From assembly GCF_030654605.1 (NCBI RefSeq), contig NZ_JAURXB010000200.1, positions 1-46,722 of the forward strand: 46,722 nucleotides of DNA, read 5' to 3'. The notes beneath the pieces were generated by a model. The model did no database searches, was not told the DNA's origin, and saw only the letters and a program-made list of their open reading frames with translations. Origin of the DNA: Bradyrhizobium sp. GTDB taxonomy: Bacteria > Pseudomonadota > Alphaproteobacteria > Rhizobiales > Xanthobacteraceae. Positions 1 through 7,559 of the stretch are shown here, piece after piece. The stretch's first letter is position 1; every line of letters begins with the position of its first letter. Position numbers and translations under genes: made by a program.

Positions 1-282
1 TTCCGCAAGAAGCTGCTGCCGGCGGCGCCGAGCGCGGTCAACGTGCTGTGGCGTAGCCTGGTGGCGCATCAGCGCTACGATACGCTGCCGACCGCGCCGC
101 ACGATCATGTGATGCGGCCGCCGTTCTCGCCCGACATCGGCGTCACCGAGTTCGAGCGACATACCGAGATTTACGATGCGTCCTATCTCTGGGCCCGCGA
201 GGCCATCGAGGCACTGGAGGCGGAAGGCAATGCGGCGATCGCCGCCATCCTCGCCACCGCCAATACGGCAACGACGCGATAA
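1..282 (+). CDS. C-terminal part of a possible patatin-like phospholipase (cut by window edge)
   Basis: The reading frame is open from base 1 to the TAA at 280-282, so only the last 93 residues of a larger protein are visible. The pattern, a VNVLWRSLV helix followed by an HDHVMRPP strand, then DIGVTEF and an Ala/Glu-rich terminal helix, resembles the C-terminal end of bacterial patatin-like (NTE/RssA family) lipid hydrolases. The catalytic GxSxG and Asp would lie upstream, outside the window. The product name is therefore an inference from a short region; that this is coding sequence is much surer. It converges on the minus-strand gntR gene, with 77 bases between the two stops. Confidence 0.45.
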   Translation, partial: FRKKLLPAAPSAVNVLWRSLVAHQRYDTLPTAPHDHVMRPPFSPDIGVTEFERHTEIYDASYLWAREAIEALEAEGNAAIAAILATANTATTR

Positions 283-359
283 CGCCCGGTTGCCATGCTG
301 CGGCTCAAGGGATTGACGACGTGAAATCGGCGCGGCCGCGCGAGACCGGCGCGGTGCGC

Positions 360-1106
360 TCAGGCTCCTGAGCCGCCGTCACCGAAGCGTCGCCGGTAGG
401 CATCGATATAGGCCCGTACCGCGGGCTTGAGGTGGCGGCGCGTCAGCTCGATCAGGTCGTCGCGTCGCGAATTTCGCAGCGCCTTGATCATGGCGATATG
501 ATCGCGGCGGGAGTCGTTCAGCGCCTCCGGCTTGGCATGCGCATAGGACCTGATGCCGGAGACTTTCTGCGCCAGATATTCGATGGTTTCGATCAGGCTG
601 GTGTTGCCGCACAGGCCGAACAACGCGCGATGGAACTGGACATTGCTGTGGAACACCGCCAGCAGGTCGCCGCTATCGACCGCCTTGCCGTGCTCGTGCT
701 GGATCGCCGCCAGCCTGGCGAGGTCCGCGTCCGGCACCGGAAACGGCAGGATGCGCACCGCCATGACCTCGAGTTCCTCGCGCACGTCGTAGATCTCCTC
801 GACCTCCCGCGGCTTCAGGTCGCGCACGATCGCGCCGCGGTTCGGGATCCGTTCGACGATGCCCATCTTCTCCAGCTCGAACAGCGCGAGCCGGACGTCG
901 CCCCGGTGGGTATCGAAATCCGTGCACAGGTCCTGCTCGACCAGCCGCTCGCGCGGGTGCCGCCGGCCGAGCACGATGTCTTCCTCGAGTTTGCGGACGA
1001 TCAGGTCGGCGATCGACGGCTGGCGCGATTGGGGCTCGGTCACCGCGGGCGAGTTCGACGCATCCCTGCGGGACGCCGGTTTGCTGGAAATACGAGCGGT
1101 CGCCAT
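360..1106 (-). CDS. GntR family transcriptional regulator with FCD domain
   Basis: This 248-residue protein has an N-terminal winged helix-turn-helix (about residues 30-100, including RERLVEQDLCTDF and the wing GIVERIPNRGAIVRDL) and an all-helical FCD ligand-binding domain (about 105-240). In FCD regulators a metal and a small organic acid are bound by Asp and His residues; candidates here are the His residues of FHSNVQFHRALF, RRDHIAMI and RRHLKPAV. It is divergent from the TRAP transporter genes, with 149 bases between the two starts, and the shared region holds palindromic repeats at 1134-1165. The natural reading is a repressor or activator of the transporter that responds to its substrate. 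Subfamily membership (FadR, VanR or other) was not resolved. Confidence 0.92.
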   Translation of the reverse strand: MATARISSKPASRRDASNSPAVTEPQSRQPSIADLIVRKLEEDIVLGRRHPRERLVEQDLCTDFDTHRGDVRLALFELEKMGIVERIPNRGAIVRDLKPREVEEIYDVREELEVMAVRILPFPVPDADLARLAAIQHEHGKAVDSGDLLAVFHSNVQFHRALFGLCGNTSLIETIEYLAQKVSGIRSYAHAKPEALNDSRRDHIAMIKALRNSRRDDLIELTRRHLKPAVRAYIDAYRRRFGDGGSGA

Positions 1107-1133
1107 GGCTGCAATCTGCCATCAGTGCGAACA

Positions 1134-1165
1134 GTATACAATCTAAAAAACTATCTTGTGTACAA
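1134..1165. promoter_or_regulatory. Probable GntR operator between gntR and dctP
   Basis: GTATACAA at 1134-1141 faces TTGTGTAC at 1156-1163, an inverted repeat with one mismatch across a 14-base AT-rich spacer. The right half extends to TTGTGTACAA (1156-1165), which is itself close to the TTGT-N2-ACAA palindrome typical of FCD-type GntR sites. The AT-rich block stands out sharply from GC-rich surroundings and lies 28 bases upstream of the gntR start and about 90 bases upstream of dctP, suitable for controlling both genes. That GntR at 360-1106 binds it is inferred. Confidence 0.65.
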
Positions 1166-1255
1166 CGGAAGGGCGGTTGATACTGCCGCCGCCGGGCCCG
1201 TGTTCCGGCGAACCATCAGTCCGCGAAAAAGCGGCGACAGCAGGGGAGGAAGTCA

Positions 1256-2263
1256 ATGTCCGTTTCACGGTATCTGCCGCTTGCGCGCGGCATTCTGCTC
1301 GGCGCCGCGCTGGCGATGGCCTCGACGGCCGCGTACGCGCAGAAGCGCGAGTTCTCGTTCGCCTACGACCAGCCGAAGAACAGCGGCTACGGCATCGGCG
1401 CCGAAATGTTCAACAAGAAACTGGGCGAACTCAGCAAGGGCACGCTCTCGATCAATCAGTATCCCGGCGCCCAGCTCGGCACCGAGGCGCAGACCCTGCA
1501 GAAGGTGCAGACCGGCGACATCGACTTCGTGATGCTGTCGACCGCCAACGCCTCGACCGCGCAGCCGGAGTCCGGCGTATTCTCGCTTCACTTCATCTTC
1601 CGCGACGAAGCCCACGCCATCAAGGTGCTGGCCGATCCCGCCGTGATCGCGGCGATGAAGGAGCTGTACGCGGCCAAGATGAAGGGCGCGCACATGCTCG
1701 GGCTGGGATCGCAGGGCCTGCGGCACATGTACGGCAAGAAGGCGGTCGAGAAGGTCGCGGACATCAAGGGCGTCAAGGTTCGCGTGCAGGCAACCGTCAC
1801 CGAGGACACGCTGTTCCCGGCCTATGGCGCCCAGGTGGTGCACATGCCGTTCGGCGAGGTTTACACTTCGCTGCAGACCGGCGTGGTCGACATGGCCGAA
1901 AACGGCATCAACAACTACCTCGTCAACAAGCATTACGAACCGGCGCCGGTTCTCTCGCTCACCGAACACGAAGCCAACAATGCCGCGCTGTTCGTCAGCG
2001 ACAAGGTGTGGAGCAGCCTCACCGACGAGCAGAAGAAATGGGTGCAGGCAGCCGCCGACGAGGTCAGCCGCAACGAGCCGGCCGCGGCCTTCAAGCTCGA
2101 GCACGAAGCGCAGGCCAAGCTGGAGAAGATCGGCGTCAAGGTCGTCAAGACCGTCGACAAGTCAGGCTTCGCGCAGATCAGCAAGCCGATCCAGGACAAG
2201 CTGGCGTCCGACCTCGGTCCCAACGCCGTCAAGGTCCTCGGTCTGGTACGCAACGTCAAATAG
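1256..2263 (+). CDS. dctP: TRAP transporter substrate-binding protein, DctP family
   Basis: This 335-residue periplasmic protein starts at ATG 1256 behind a strong GGGGAGGA at 1243-1250. It has an N-terminal signal peptide ending near AAYAQ (about residue 29). The body shows DctP landmarks: YPGAQLGTEAQ, the conserved arginine that normally salt-bridges a substrate carboxylate or other acidic group (GVKVRVQ, Arg176), and PFGEVYTSLQTGVVDMAENG near 197-217. It delivers a small acid to the DctQ-DctM membrane complex, driven by an ion gradient. The ligand cannot be read from sequence. The neighbouring sulfur-type genes make an organosulfonate possible, but a plain carboxylate is equally allowed. 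Confidence 0.95.
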   Translation: MSVSRYLPLARGILLGAALAMASTAAYAQKREFSFAYDQPKNSGYGIGAEMFNKKLGELSKGTLSINQYPGAQLGTEAQTLQKVQTGDIDFVMLSTANASTAQPESGVFSLHFIFRDEAHAIKVLADPAVIAAMKELYAAKMKGAHMLGLGSQGLRHMYGKKAVEKVADIKGVKVRVQATVTEDTLFPAYGAQVVHMPFGEVYTSLQTGVVDMAENGINNYLVNKHYEPAPVLSLTEHEANNAALFVSDKVWSSLTDEQKKWVQAAADEVSRNEPAAAFKLEHEAQAKLEKIGVKVVKTVDKSGFAQISKPIQDKLASDLGPNAVKVLGLVRNVK

Positions 2264-2276
2264 GCAGCGCGTTGAC

Positions 2277-2306
2277 GAAGCAGGGAGCGAGGTCGCTCCC
2301 TGCTTC
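2277..2306 (+). terminator. Strong hairpin between dctP and dctQ
   Basis: Bases 2277-2290 and 2293-2306 are a perfect 14-base inverted repeat (GAAGCAGGGAGCGA and its complement) separated by two bases. There is no run of T after it. It starts 13 bases after the dctP stop and ends 33 bases before the dctQ start. A partial terminator or RNA-stabilising hairpin here would let the binding protein be made in excess over the permeases, as is usual for TRAP and ABC operons. Confidence 0.7.
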
Positions 2307-2339
2307 GCCGTCCCCGAAATCCGGATTTGAGAAGAGATC

Positions 2340-2888
2340 ATGCGCGGATTCAACAGCCTCGTCCTGGAGGAGCAGCGCTACCTGAAGTGGCGTGCGCTCG
2401 ACTGGCTCGAACAGGTCCTGATGATTCTGTGCGGCGTCGCCATCACCGGGTTTTCAGTTCTGGTGATGTGCGATGTCGTCACCCGCACCATCGGTCATCC
2501 CTGGCTCTGGCTCCAGGAGGCGACCATGACCTTCTTCATCTACGGCATTTTCATCGGCGTCGGCGCAGCCACGCGGCGCAACGACCACCTCTATCTCGCG
2601 GTACTGGCGGAATCGCTGACCGGCAACAAGCGGCTGTTCTTCGAGATGTTCAACCGGTTGGTCGTGCTCGGCGTCGCGTTCTGCATGATCTATTTCGGCT
2701 ACCTGAACTTTCTCGACGGCTTCAAGAGCCTGCGCATGCCGTCGATGACGCCGCTGTCGAGCCTGTATGCGGCCATTCCGATCTGCGGTGTGCTGGTCGC
2801 CATTTTCATCGTCGAGCAGATGGTCAACGGCTGGAAACACGGCTTCGCCGGTACGACGCACGCCGACGAGAAGAGGAAGACGCTGTGA
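2340..2888 (+). CDS. dctQ: TRAP transporter small permease, DctQ family
   Basis: This 182-residue integral membrane protein has four predicted helices (about residues 30-52, 62-84, 98-120 and 140-162). The TFFIYGIFIGVGAATRRNDHLYL segment is characteristic of DctQ subunits. The start ATG 2340 follows GAAGAGA. It partners DctM to form the membrane part of the TRAP transporter. Its TGA stop overlaps the GTG start of dctM (GTGA at 2885-2888), which indicates translational coupling. Confidence 0.93.
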   Translation: MRGFNSLVLEEQRYLKWRALDWLEQVLMILCGVAITGFSVLVMCDVVTRTIGHPWLWLQEATMTFFIYGIFIGVGAATRRNDHLYLAVLAESLTGNKRLFFEMFNRLVVLGVAFCMIYFGYLNFLDGFKSLRMPSMTPLSSLYAAIPICGVLVAIFIVEQMVNGWKHGFAGTTHADEKRKTL

Positions 2889-4225
2889 CGGCCAATGGCG
2901 GGCTCATCTTCCTGATGGGATTTCTGTTCCTGTTCCTCGGCTATATGGGCGTGCCGGTGGCATTTGCCCTGATCGCGTCCGTGCTGGTGGTGACGGCGCT
3001 CACCCCGGTCAGCCTCGCCTCGATGATGGCGCAGCTCTTCAACGGCATGGACACCGAAGCGTTGCTGGCGGTGCCGTTCTTCCTGCTGGTGGGCGATCTC
3101 ATGACTTCGGCCAACGTCACCAGCCGCATGATCACGCTGTCGCAAACCATGGTCGGGCATTTTCGTGGCGGCCTGGCCCAGGTGGTGACGATCTTCAGCA
3201 TGTTCTTCGCCGGAATATCGGGATCCTCCGCCGCCGACGTCGCCATCCTGTCGCGCACGCTGGCGCCGGAGATGAAGCGGGAAGGCTATGACCTCGCCTT
3301 CACCGCGGCGCTGATCGCTTCCGCCTCCACGATGGCCAACCTCATTCCGCCCAGTATCATGGCCGTGGTGTACGGCGCGACCGGTAACGTCTCGATCGGC
3401 GGGCTGTTCCTCGGCGGCGTCGTGCCGGGCGTGTTCGTCGGCATCGGGCTGATGATCTACAGCCATTTCTTCGGGCCAGTCGGTCTCAGGCACAAGCGGG
3501 CGACATTCGGCAGGTTCGCAACCGCCACAAAGGAAGCGGCGATACCGCTGATGATCCCGCTGATCATCATGGGCGGCATCCTCACCGGCCAGTTCACCCC
3601 GACCGAGGCCGGCATCATCGCCGTGGCCTACATCCTGTTCGTGGCGATCCCGCTGCTCAATCCCGGCCATATCAGATACTTGCCGCGCGACATGGCGCTG
3701 ACCGGGCTGCTTTATTCCATTCCGCTGATCACCATCGGCGCCGCCTCGGTGTTCGGCTGGATGCTGGCCTATCTGCGCGGGCCGGCGGTGGTGTCCGGCT
3801 GGATATCGACGGCCGCCGGCGGCGATCCCTTCATGATCATGCTGTTGCTGGTCGTGCTGTTCGTCATCGTCGGCGACTTCATCGACGCGATACCCGCCAT
3901 CATCATCTTCATGCCGATCATCACCGACCTCACCCAGAGCACCGATATCAATCCGGTGCATATGGGCGTCGTCATCATCGTCACGTTGGCGTTCGGGCTG
4001 ATCACGCCGCCTTACGGGCTGGCGCTGCTGATGGCGTCGAAATTCGTCGGCGTGCGCTTCGGCAAGGCCATGGTGGCGTCGCTGCCGATCTACGTCGTGT
4101 TCCTCGCCGCCATCGCGTCCTGCATCTTCTTCCCCGAAGTGGTGCTGTGGCTGCCCAAGCACCTGCTGCCGGAATCGGTGGGCTGCTTCAAGAATCCGAG
4201 CGGCGCCGGCTATATCTGCCCCTGA
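2885..4225 (+). CDS. dctM: TRAP transporter large permease, DctM family
   Basis: This 446-residue polytopic membrane protein is the ion-coupled transport subunit. I chose GTG 2885 because it overlaps the dctQ stop and gives a normal DctM N-terminus (ANGGLIFLMGFLFLFLGYMG). A longer frame reaching back to 2327 only reads through dctQ in another phase. Family hallmarks include GISGSSAADVAIL, the LIPPSIMAVVYG segment with paired prolines, GQFTPTEAGIIA, and a second LITPPYGLALL repeat. The length is typical of DctM. The last residues (CFKNPSGAGYICP) form a short hydrophilic tail. Confidence 0.95.
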   Translation: MTANGGLIFLMGFLFLFLGYMGVPVAFALIASVLVVTALTPVSLASMMAQLFNGMDTEALLAVPFFLLVGDLMTSANVTSRMITLSQTMVGHFRGGLAQVVTIFSMFFAGISGSSAADVAILSRTLAPEMKREGYDLAFTAALIASASTMANLIPPSIMAVVYGATGNVSIGGLFLGGVVPGVFVGIGLMIYSHFFGPVGLRHKRATFGRFATATKEAAIPLMIPLIIMGGILTGQFTPTEAGIIAVAYILFVAIPLLNPGHIRYLPRDMALTGLLYSIPLITIGAASVFGWMLAYLRGPAVVSGWISTAAGGDPFMIMLLLVVLFVIVGDFIDAIPAIIIFMPIITDLTQSTDINPVHMGVVIIVTLAFGLITPPYGLALLMASKFVGVRFGKAMVASLPIYVVFLAAIASCIFFPEVVLWLPKHLLPESVGCFKNPSGAGYICP

Positions 4226-4365
4226 AACCGGCAGGGTGAGCCGGCAACGGTCCTGCAAGGGCTGAACCAGGCGCTTCGTTGCGCCATATCAATGCCCGGC
4301 GGCTGTTTTGCCGGCATCCTGTCCCATCGCGGAATGGTCACCGGTCGACGAAAGGCTGGAACGGC

Positions 4366-5454
4366 GTGTATCTGCAATGGCTGATCGATCTGGCTGGCGA
4401 TCCGGTGGTTCTTGCCGCAGGTGGGTTGCTGATCGGAATGCTGTTCGGCGCCTGCGCGCAGTCGAGCAAGTTCTGCCTGCGATCCGCCGTGATCGAGTTC
4501 TCCCATGCGCGGCCCGGCTCGAAATTCGCCATCTGGCTGCTGGTGTTTTCTGCCGCTGTTGCCGTCACCAACGCGCTCATCGCCTTCGGCTGGCTCGACG
4601 TCAGCGGCGCCCGCCAGCTCGCCGCGCGAGGCAGCCTTTCCGGCAGCCTGATCGGCGGCTTGATGTTCGGCGCCGGAATGATCCTGGCGCGCGGTTGTGC
4701 CAGCCGGCTCCTGGTTCTGTCGGCGACCGGGAATCTTCGGGCCCTGATTTCCGGGCTCGTCCTCACCGTCGTCGGCCAGGCCTCGCTGCGAGGGGTTCTG
4801 GCGCCGGTCCGGGAGGCGCTGTCTGAACTCTGGACCGTGCAGGGTGGCCCGTCGCGCAATCTGCTTGCATTCGTGGACGCCGGCGCAGTGACGGGCATGT
4901 TGCTCGGCATGCTCGGGCTCGGCGGCGCGCTGTGGCTGGCGCGGCGTGCCCGCGTCGGCCTTGTTGCCGGCGCCAGCGCCGTCGGCGTCGGCCTTGCGGT
5001 CGCCGCCGGCTGGCTGTTTACCTTCCATGTTTCACAATCCTCGTTCAATCTCGTTCAGGTCAAGAGCATCAGTTTCATCGGGCCGTCGGCCGATACGCTG
5101 ATGGGGCTGATCAATTCTCCATCCCTGCAGTTGGGATTCGATGTCGGCCTCGTTCCCGGCGTGTTCGCCGGTTCGTTGTTTGCGGCGCTGTTGGCGGGTG
5201 AATGGAAGATCCAGGGCTTTCAGGACGGGCCGAGCATGGGCCGATATTTGTTCGGCGCGGCGCTGATGGGTTTTGGCGGCATGCTGGCCGGCGGCTGTGC
5301 CGTCGGCGCGGGAGTCACAGGCGGGGCGATCTTTGCCCTGACATCCTGGGTCGCGCTCACCGCCATGTGGGCCGGCGCACTGCTGACGAACTATCTGGTG
5401 GATGAACGGCGTGTCCGTTCGACCGAATCCCGCGAGACGGTCAGCGTCTCCTGA
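4366..5454 (+). CDS. YeeE/YedE (TsuA-like) thiosulfate or sulfur-compound transporter
   Basis: A 362-residue membrane protein of the YeeE/YedE family with about nine to ten hydrophobic segments and the repeated GxCxxxxK/GGCxxGxG signature. Three cysteines sit in the expected motifs: Cys30 in FGACAQSSKFC, Cys111 in ARGCASRL and Cys311 in GGCAVGAG. In the characterised thiosulfate transporter of this family three cysteines in such motifs are needed for uptake. The start is uncertain: GTG 4366 begins right before the first hydrophobic segment, while TTG 4279 would add 29 residues without membrane character. No tusA/tsuB-like gene follows. It lies downstream of the TRAP genes and ahead of a sulfonate-monooxygenase-like enzyme, which supports a sulfur role. 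Confidence 0.88.
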   Translation: MYLQWLIDLAGDPVVLAAGGLLIGMLFGACAQSSKFCLRSAVIEFSHARPGSKFAIWLLVFSAAVAVTNALIAFGWLDVSGARQLAARGSLSGSLIGGLMFGAGMILARGCASRLLVLSATGNLRALISGLVLTVVGQASLRGVLAPVREALSELWTVQGGPSRNLLAFVDAGAVTGMLLGMLGLGGALWLARRARVGLVAGASAVGVGLAVAAGWLFTFHVSQSSFNLVQVKSISFIGPSADTLMGLINSPSLQLGFDVGLVPGVFAGSLFAALLAGEWKIQGFQDGPSMGRYLFGAALMGFGGMLAGGCAVGAGVTGGAIFALTSWVALTAMWAGALLTNYLVDERRVRSTESRETVSVS

Positions 5455-5578
5455 GGCTTTTGGACCGGCCGATTGGCCCAGAGCCGTCAGGGCGATACCC
5501 GATTGTCCCGCCGGACCCAGGCTGTAAACTGCCCCTGAGAAAACTGCGCGGCGAAGCCGCCTTCAGGGAGAAAACTGC

Positions 5579-6658
5579 ATGCGTCCGCTCGAATTCGGCT
5601 GGTACCTGCCCACGCACGGCGACACCACGGCCTATGGCGTGCCGGAGGCCCAGGTGCCGGGGTCGCCCGAATTGTGCGACCGCGTGGTGCAGGCCGCCGA
5701 GGCCGCGGGCTTTGAGTATCTGCTGATCCCGGTCGGCTCGGTGTGCTGGGAGGCCTGGATCACCGGCGCGTTCATGGCGGCGCGGTCGTCCAGGATAAAA
5801 CCGCTGATCGCGGCCCGGCCCGGCTACATCAATCCGGTGCTGCTGGCCAAGATGATCTCGACCTTCGACCAGATGTCCGGCGGGCGCATCTGCATCAACC
5901 TGATTGCCGGCCAGAACGAAAGCGAAGTCGAGGGCGAGGGCGTGCGCTACGCCAAGGAGGAGCGCTACGCGCTGATGGAGGAGGAAGTTTCCATCCTGAA
6001 GGCATTGTGGACCACCCGCGGCCCGGTGCATTTCGAGGGCAAATTCCACACTCTGTCCGGTGCGCATATCCGCCCGCGCCCGCTGCAGCAGCCATTTCCA
6101 AAATTCTATCTCGGCGGCGGCTCGCGGCCGGCCTGGGAGATGTCGGCCAAGCATTCCGACGTGCATCTGTTCTGGGGCGACCTGCCGGAGCGCATCGCCG
6201 CCAATATCGCGGAGATCAGGGAGTTGGCGCGGGCGCATGGCCGGGAAAAAGCCATCGGCTTCGGCATGCGGCTGCAGGTGATCTGCCGCGAAGACGAAGC
6301 GGATGCGTGGGAAGCCGCCGACGCGCTGGTGCGCCATGCGACCGAGCGGCAGAAGCAGGAGATGAAGACGCTCTACAACAAGTCGGAAGCCAACCGGCGC
6401 GTGCAGGAACTGGCCCGCGAGCATGGCGATCTCCTGATGCCGCATCTGTGGACCGGCATCACCAAGGTGAGGCCCGGCGCCGGCATCGCGGTGGTCGGCA
6501 ATCCCGTCCAATGTGCCGCTACGCTGCAGCAGTTCATCGATGCCGGCTGCCATTCATTCTGCCTGTCGGGCTATCTGCATGACGAGGAAGCCGAACGGTT
6601 CGGCCGGCTGATCCGCCCCATTCTGGCCGAGAACAACCGCGGCCGGCTGGCGGCGTAG
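5579..6658 (+). CDS. LLM-class flavin monooxygenase, alkanesulfonate monooxygenase (SsuD)-like
   Basis: This 359-residue TIM-barrel protein of the bacterial luciferase-like family closely follows SsuD/nitrilotriacetate-monooxygenase architecture: EFGWYLPTHGD at the N-terminus, DQMSGGRICINLIAGQNESE around 100-120, EEVSILKALWT, the phosphate-binding PKFYLGGGSR around 178-187, and FCLSGYLHDEEAERFGRL at the C-terminus. SsuD enzymes use reduced FMN and oxygen to release sulfite from alkanesulfonates. Substrate here is inferred only. No flavin reductase gene is adjacent, so FMNH2 would have to come from elsewhere. The ATG follows GGGAG, and the 11-base segment GAGAAAACTGC occurs twice just upstream (5537-5547 and 5568-5578). 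Confidence 0.88.
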   Translation: MRPLEFGWYLPTHGDTTAYGVPEAQVPGSPELCDRVVQAAEAAGFEYLLIPVGSVCWEAWITGAFMAARSSRIKPLIAARPGYINPVLLAKMISTFDQMSGGRICINLIAGQNESEVEGEGVRYAKEERYALMEEEVSILKALWTTRGPVHFEGKFHTLSGAHIRPRPLQQPFPKFYLGGGSRPAWEMSAKHSDVHLFWGDLPERIAANIAEIRELARAHGREKAIGFGMRLQVICREDEADAWEAADALVRHATERQKQEMKTLYNKSEANRRVQELAREHGDLLMPHLWTGITKVRPGAGIAVVGNPVQCAATLQQFIDAGCHSFCLSGYLHDEEAERFGRLIRPILAENNRGRLAA

Positions 6659-6745
6659 AACGAACGGGGCGCAGGGCCTGACCGCCCGCCAATAATCCCG
6701 GATTATTTCTTCCGGGCATGGCCCCGCCGGGTGAACCGGAAAGGT

Positions 6746-6759
6746 TTGATCGACGTCAA
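6746..6759. promoter_or_regulatory. FixK/FNR-like palindrome upstream of the DUF6894 gene
   Basis: TTGATCGACGTCAA fits the TTG(A/C)-N8-(T/G)CAA pattern of rhizobial FixK2 sites with TTGA/TCAA half-sites. Its centre is about 41 bases before the ATG at 6794, so class II activation would start a nearly leaderless transcript. The site could be real or chance; a TTGA-N6-TCAA match is expected about once in a window of this size. Confidence 0.35.
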
Positions 6760-6793
6760 AGCAGCAGCGCAACGTTTGGGGTAACGATATCTC

Positions 6794-7081
6794 ATGCCGT
6801 TTTACAGATTTCAGGTCTGCGATCCGATCATCCCCATCGATGGCCATGGCCATGACGGGGCGGCATTGGGCGACGATATCGATGCCACGCTGTTTGCCGC
6901 CGGCATCATTCAGCGGCTTTTCCAGGAGCATCGGGTTGTTCCCCGAAACTGGGCAATCAGGATTACCCAGGATTCGCGCCCGGTCGGTGTTCTTCCGTTC
7001 GAGGCCGGTCTGAAGGTTCTGGTGAGGCCATACTGGGCCCGCGAGCTGTCGATGATCGAGGCGCCCGAAGCCAGAGTCTAG
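6794..7081 (+). CDS. DUF6894-like small protein
   Basis: This 95-residue soluble protein begins MPFYRFQVCD and ends with a WAIRITQDSRPVGVLPF strand pair. It matches the general layout of the DUF6894 family common in Bradyrhizobium and Methylobacterium: an MPxYxFxVxD strand, a D-rich loop, a helix with Ala/Asp, then the WxIxVxDxxGxxLxxVPF strands. Function of that family is unknown. It differs from typical members by having a His-rich loop (DGHGHDG) and a C-terminal extension after the VPF strand. Its TAG overlaps the stop of the convergent yccF gene by the shared bases CTAG (7078-7081). Confidence 0.6.
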   Translation: MPFYRFQVCDPIIPIDGHGHDGAALGDDIDATLFAAGIIQRLFQEHRVVPRNWAIRITQDSRPVGVLPFEAGLKVLVRPYWARELSMIEAPEARV

Positions 7082-7482
7082 GCCGGCACGATCACCTTGC
7101 CGATCGGCCAGAGCGCGATGCCGGCGAGCTTGACATGCGCCCACGCGAACGGAATCCCGATGATCGTCACGGCCAGAATGACCGCGGTGACGAGGTGTCC
7201 GAGCGCCAGCCACCAGCCCGCCAGCACCAGCCAGATCAGATTGCCGATCATGCCGAGCGGCCCGGTACCGATATCGGACTGGCCGGTGACCTCGTCGCGG
7301 CGCACCGCGCGGGAGCCGAACGGCAGCAGGGTATAGACCGCGATATTGAAAGCGGCCCTGGCCCAGGGCAGGCCGATGATGGTGATGGCCATGACGACGG
7401 CGGCGATGATCCAGCCGGCCGCCATCCACGCGCCGCCGAGCAGAATCCAGAAGATGTTCAGAAGGATGGAAACGGGTTGCAT
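7078..7482 (-). CDS. yccF: YccF domain-containing inner-membrane protein
   Basis: The 134-residue protein has two similar halves, each with a hydrophobic pair and the motif (I/V)TIIGIP or (I/V)TIIGLPW, the hallmark of the YccF/DUF307 family. The tail ALWPIGKVIVPA is also typical. Function is unknown; members are small polytopic inner-membrane proteins. ATG 7480-7482 is the only start that preserves the first helix (ILLNIFWILLGG). Confidence 0.9.
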   Translation of the reverse strand: MQPVSILLNIFWILLGGAWMAAGWIIAAVVMAITIIGLPWARAAFNIAVYTLLPFGSRAVRRDEVTGQSDIGTGPLGMIGNLIWLVLAGWWLALGHLVTAVILAVTIIGIPFAWAHVKLAGIALWPIGKVIVPA

Positions 7483-7559
7483 GCGGTTGCTTCGAAGCTG
7501 GAGGGACGGGCGATTGCCGATCCTATGACGATCTGCCCGACAATCATATGAATTTGCGG

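Noticed and set aside
2699..4258. Long minus-strand frame of 519 codons opposite dctM
   Set aside because: Composition (His, Asp, Gln and Arg rich) is that of an antisense shadow in GC-rich DNA; dctM on the plus strand is a clear family member.
5441..6553. Minus-strand frame of 370 codons opposite the SsuD-like gene
   Set aside because: Shadow of the real gene; no domain recognised.
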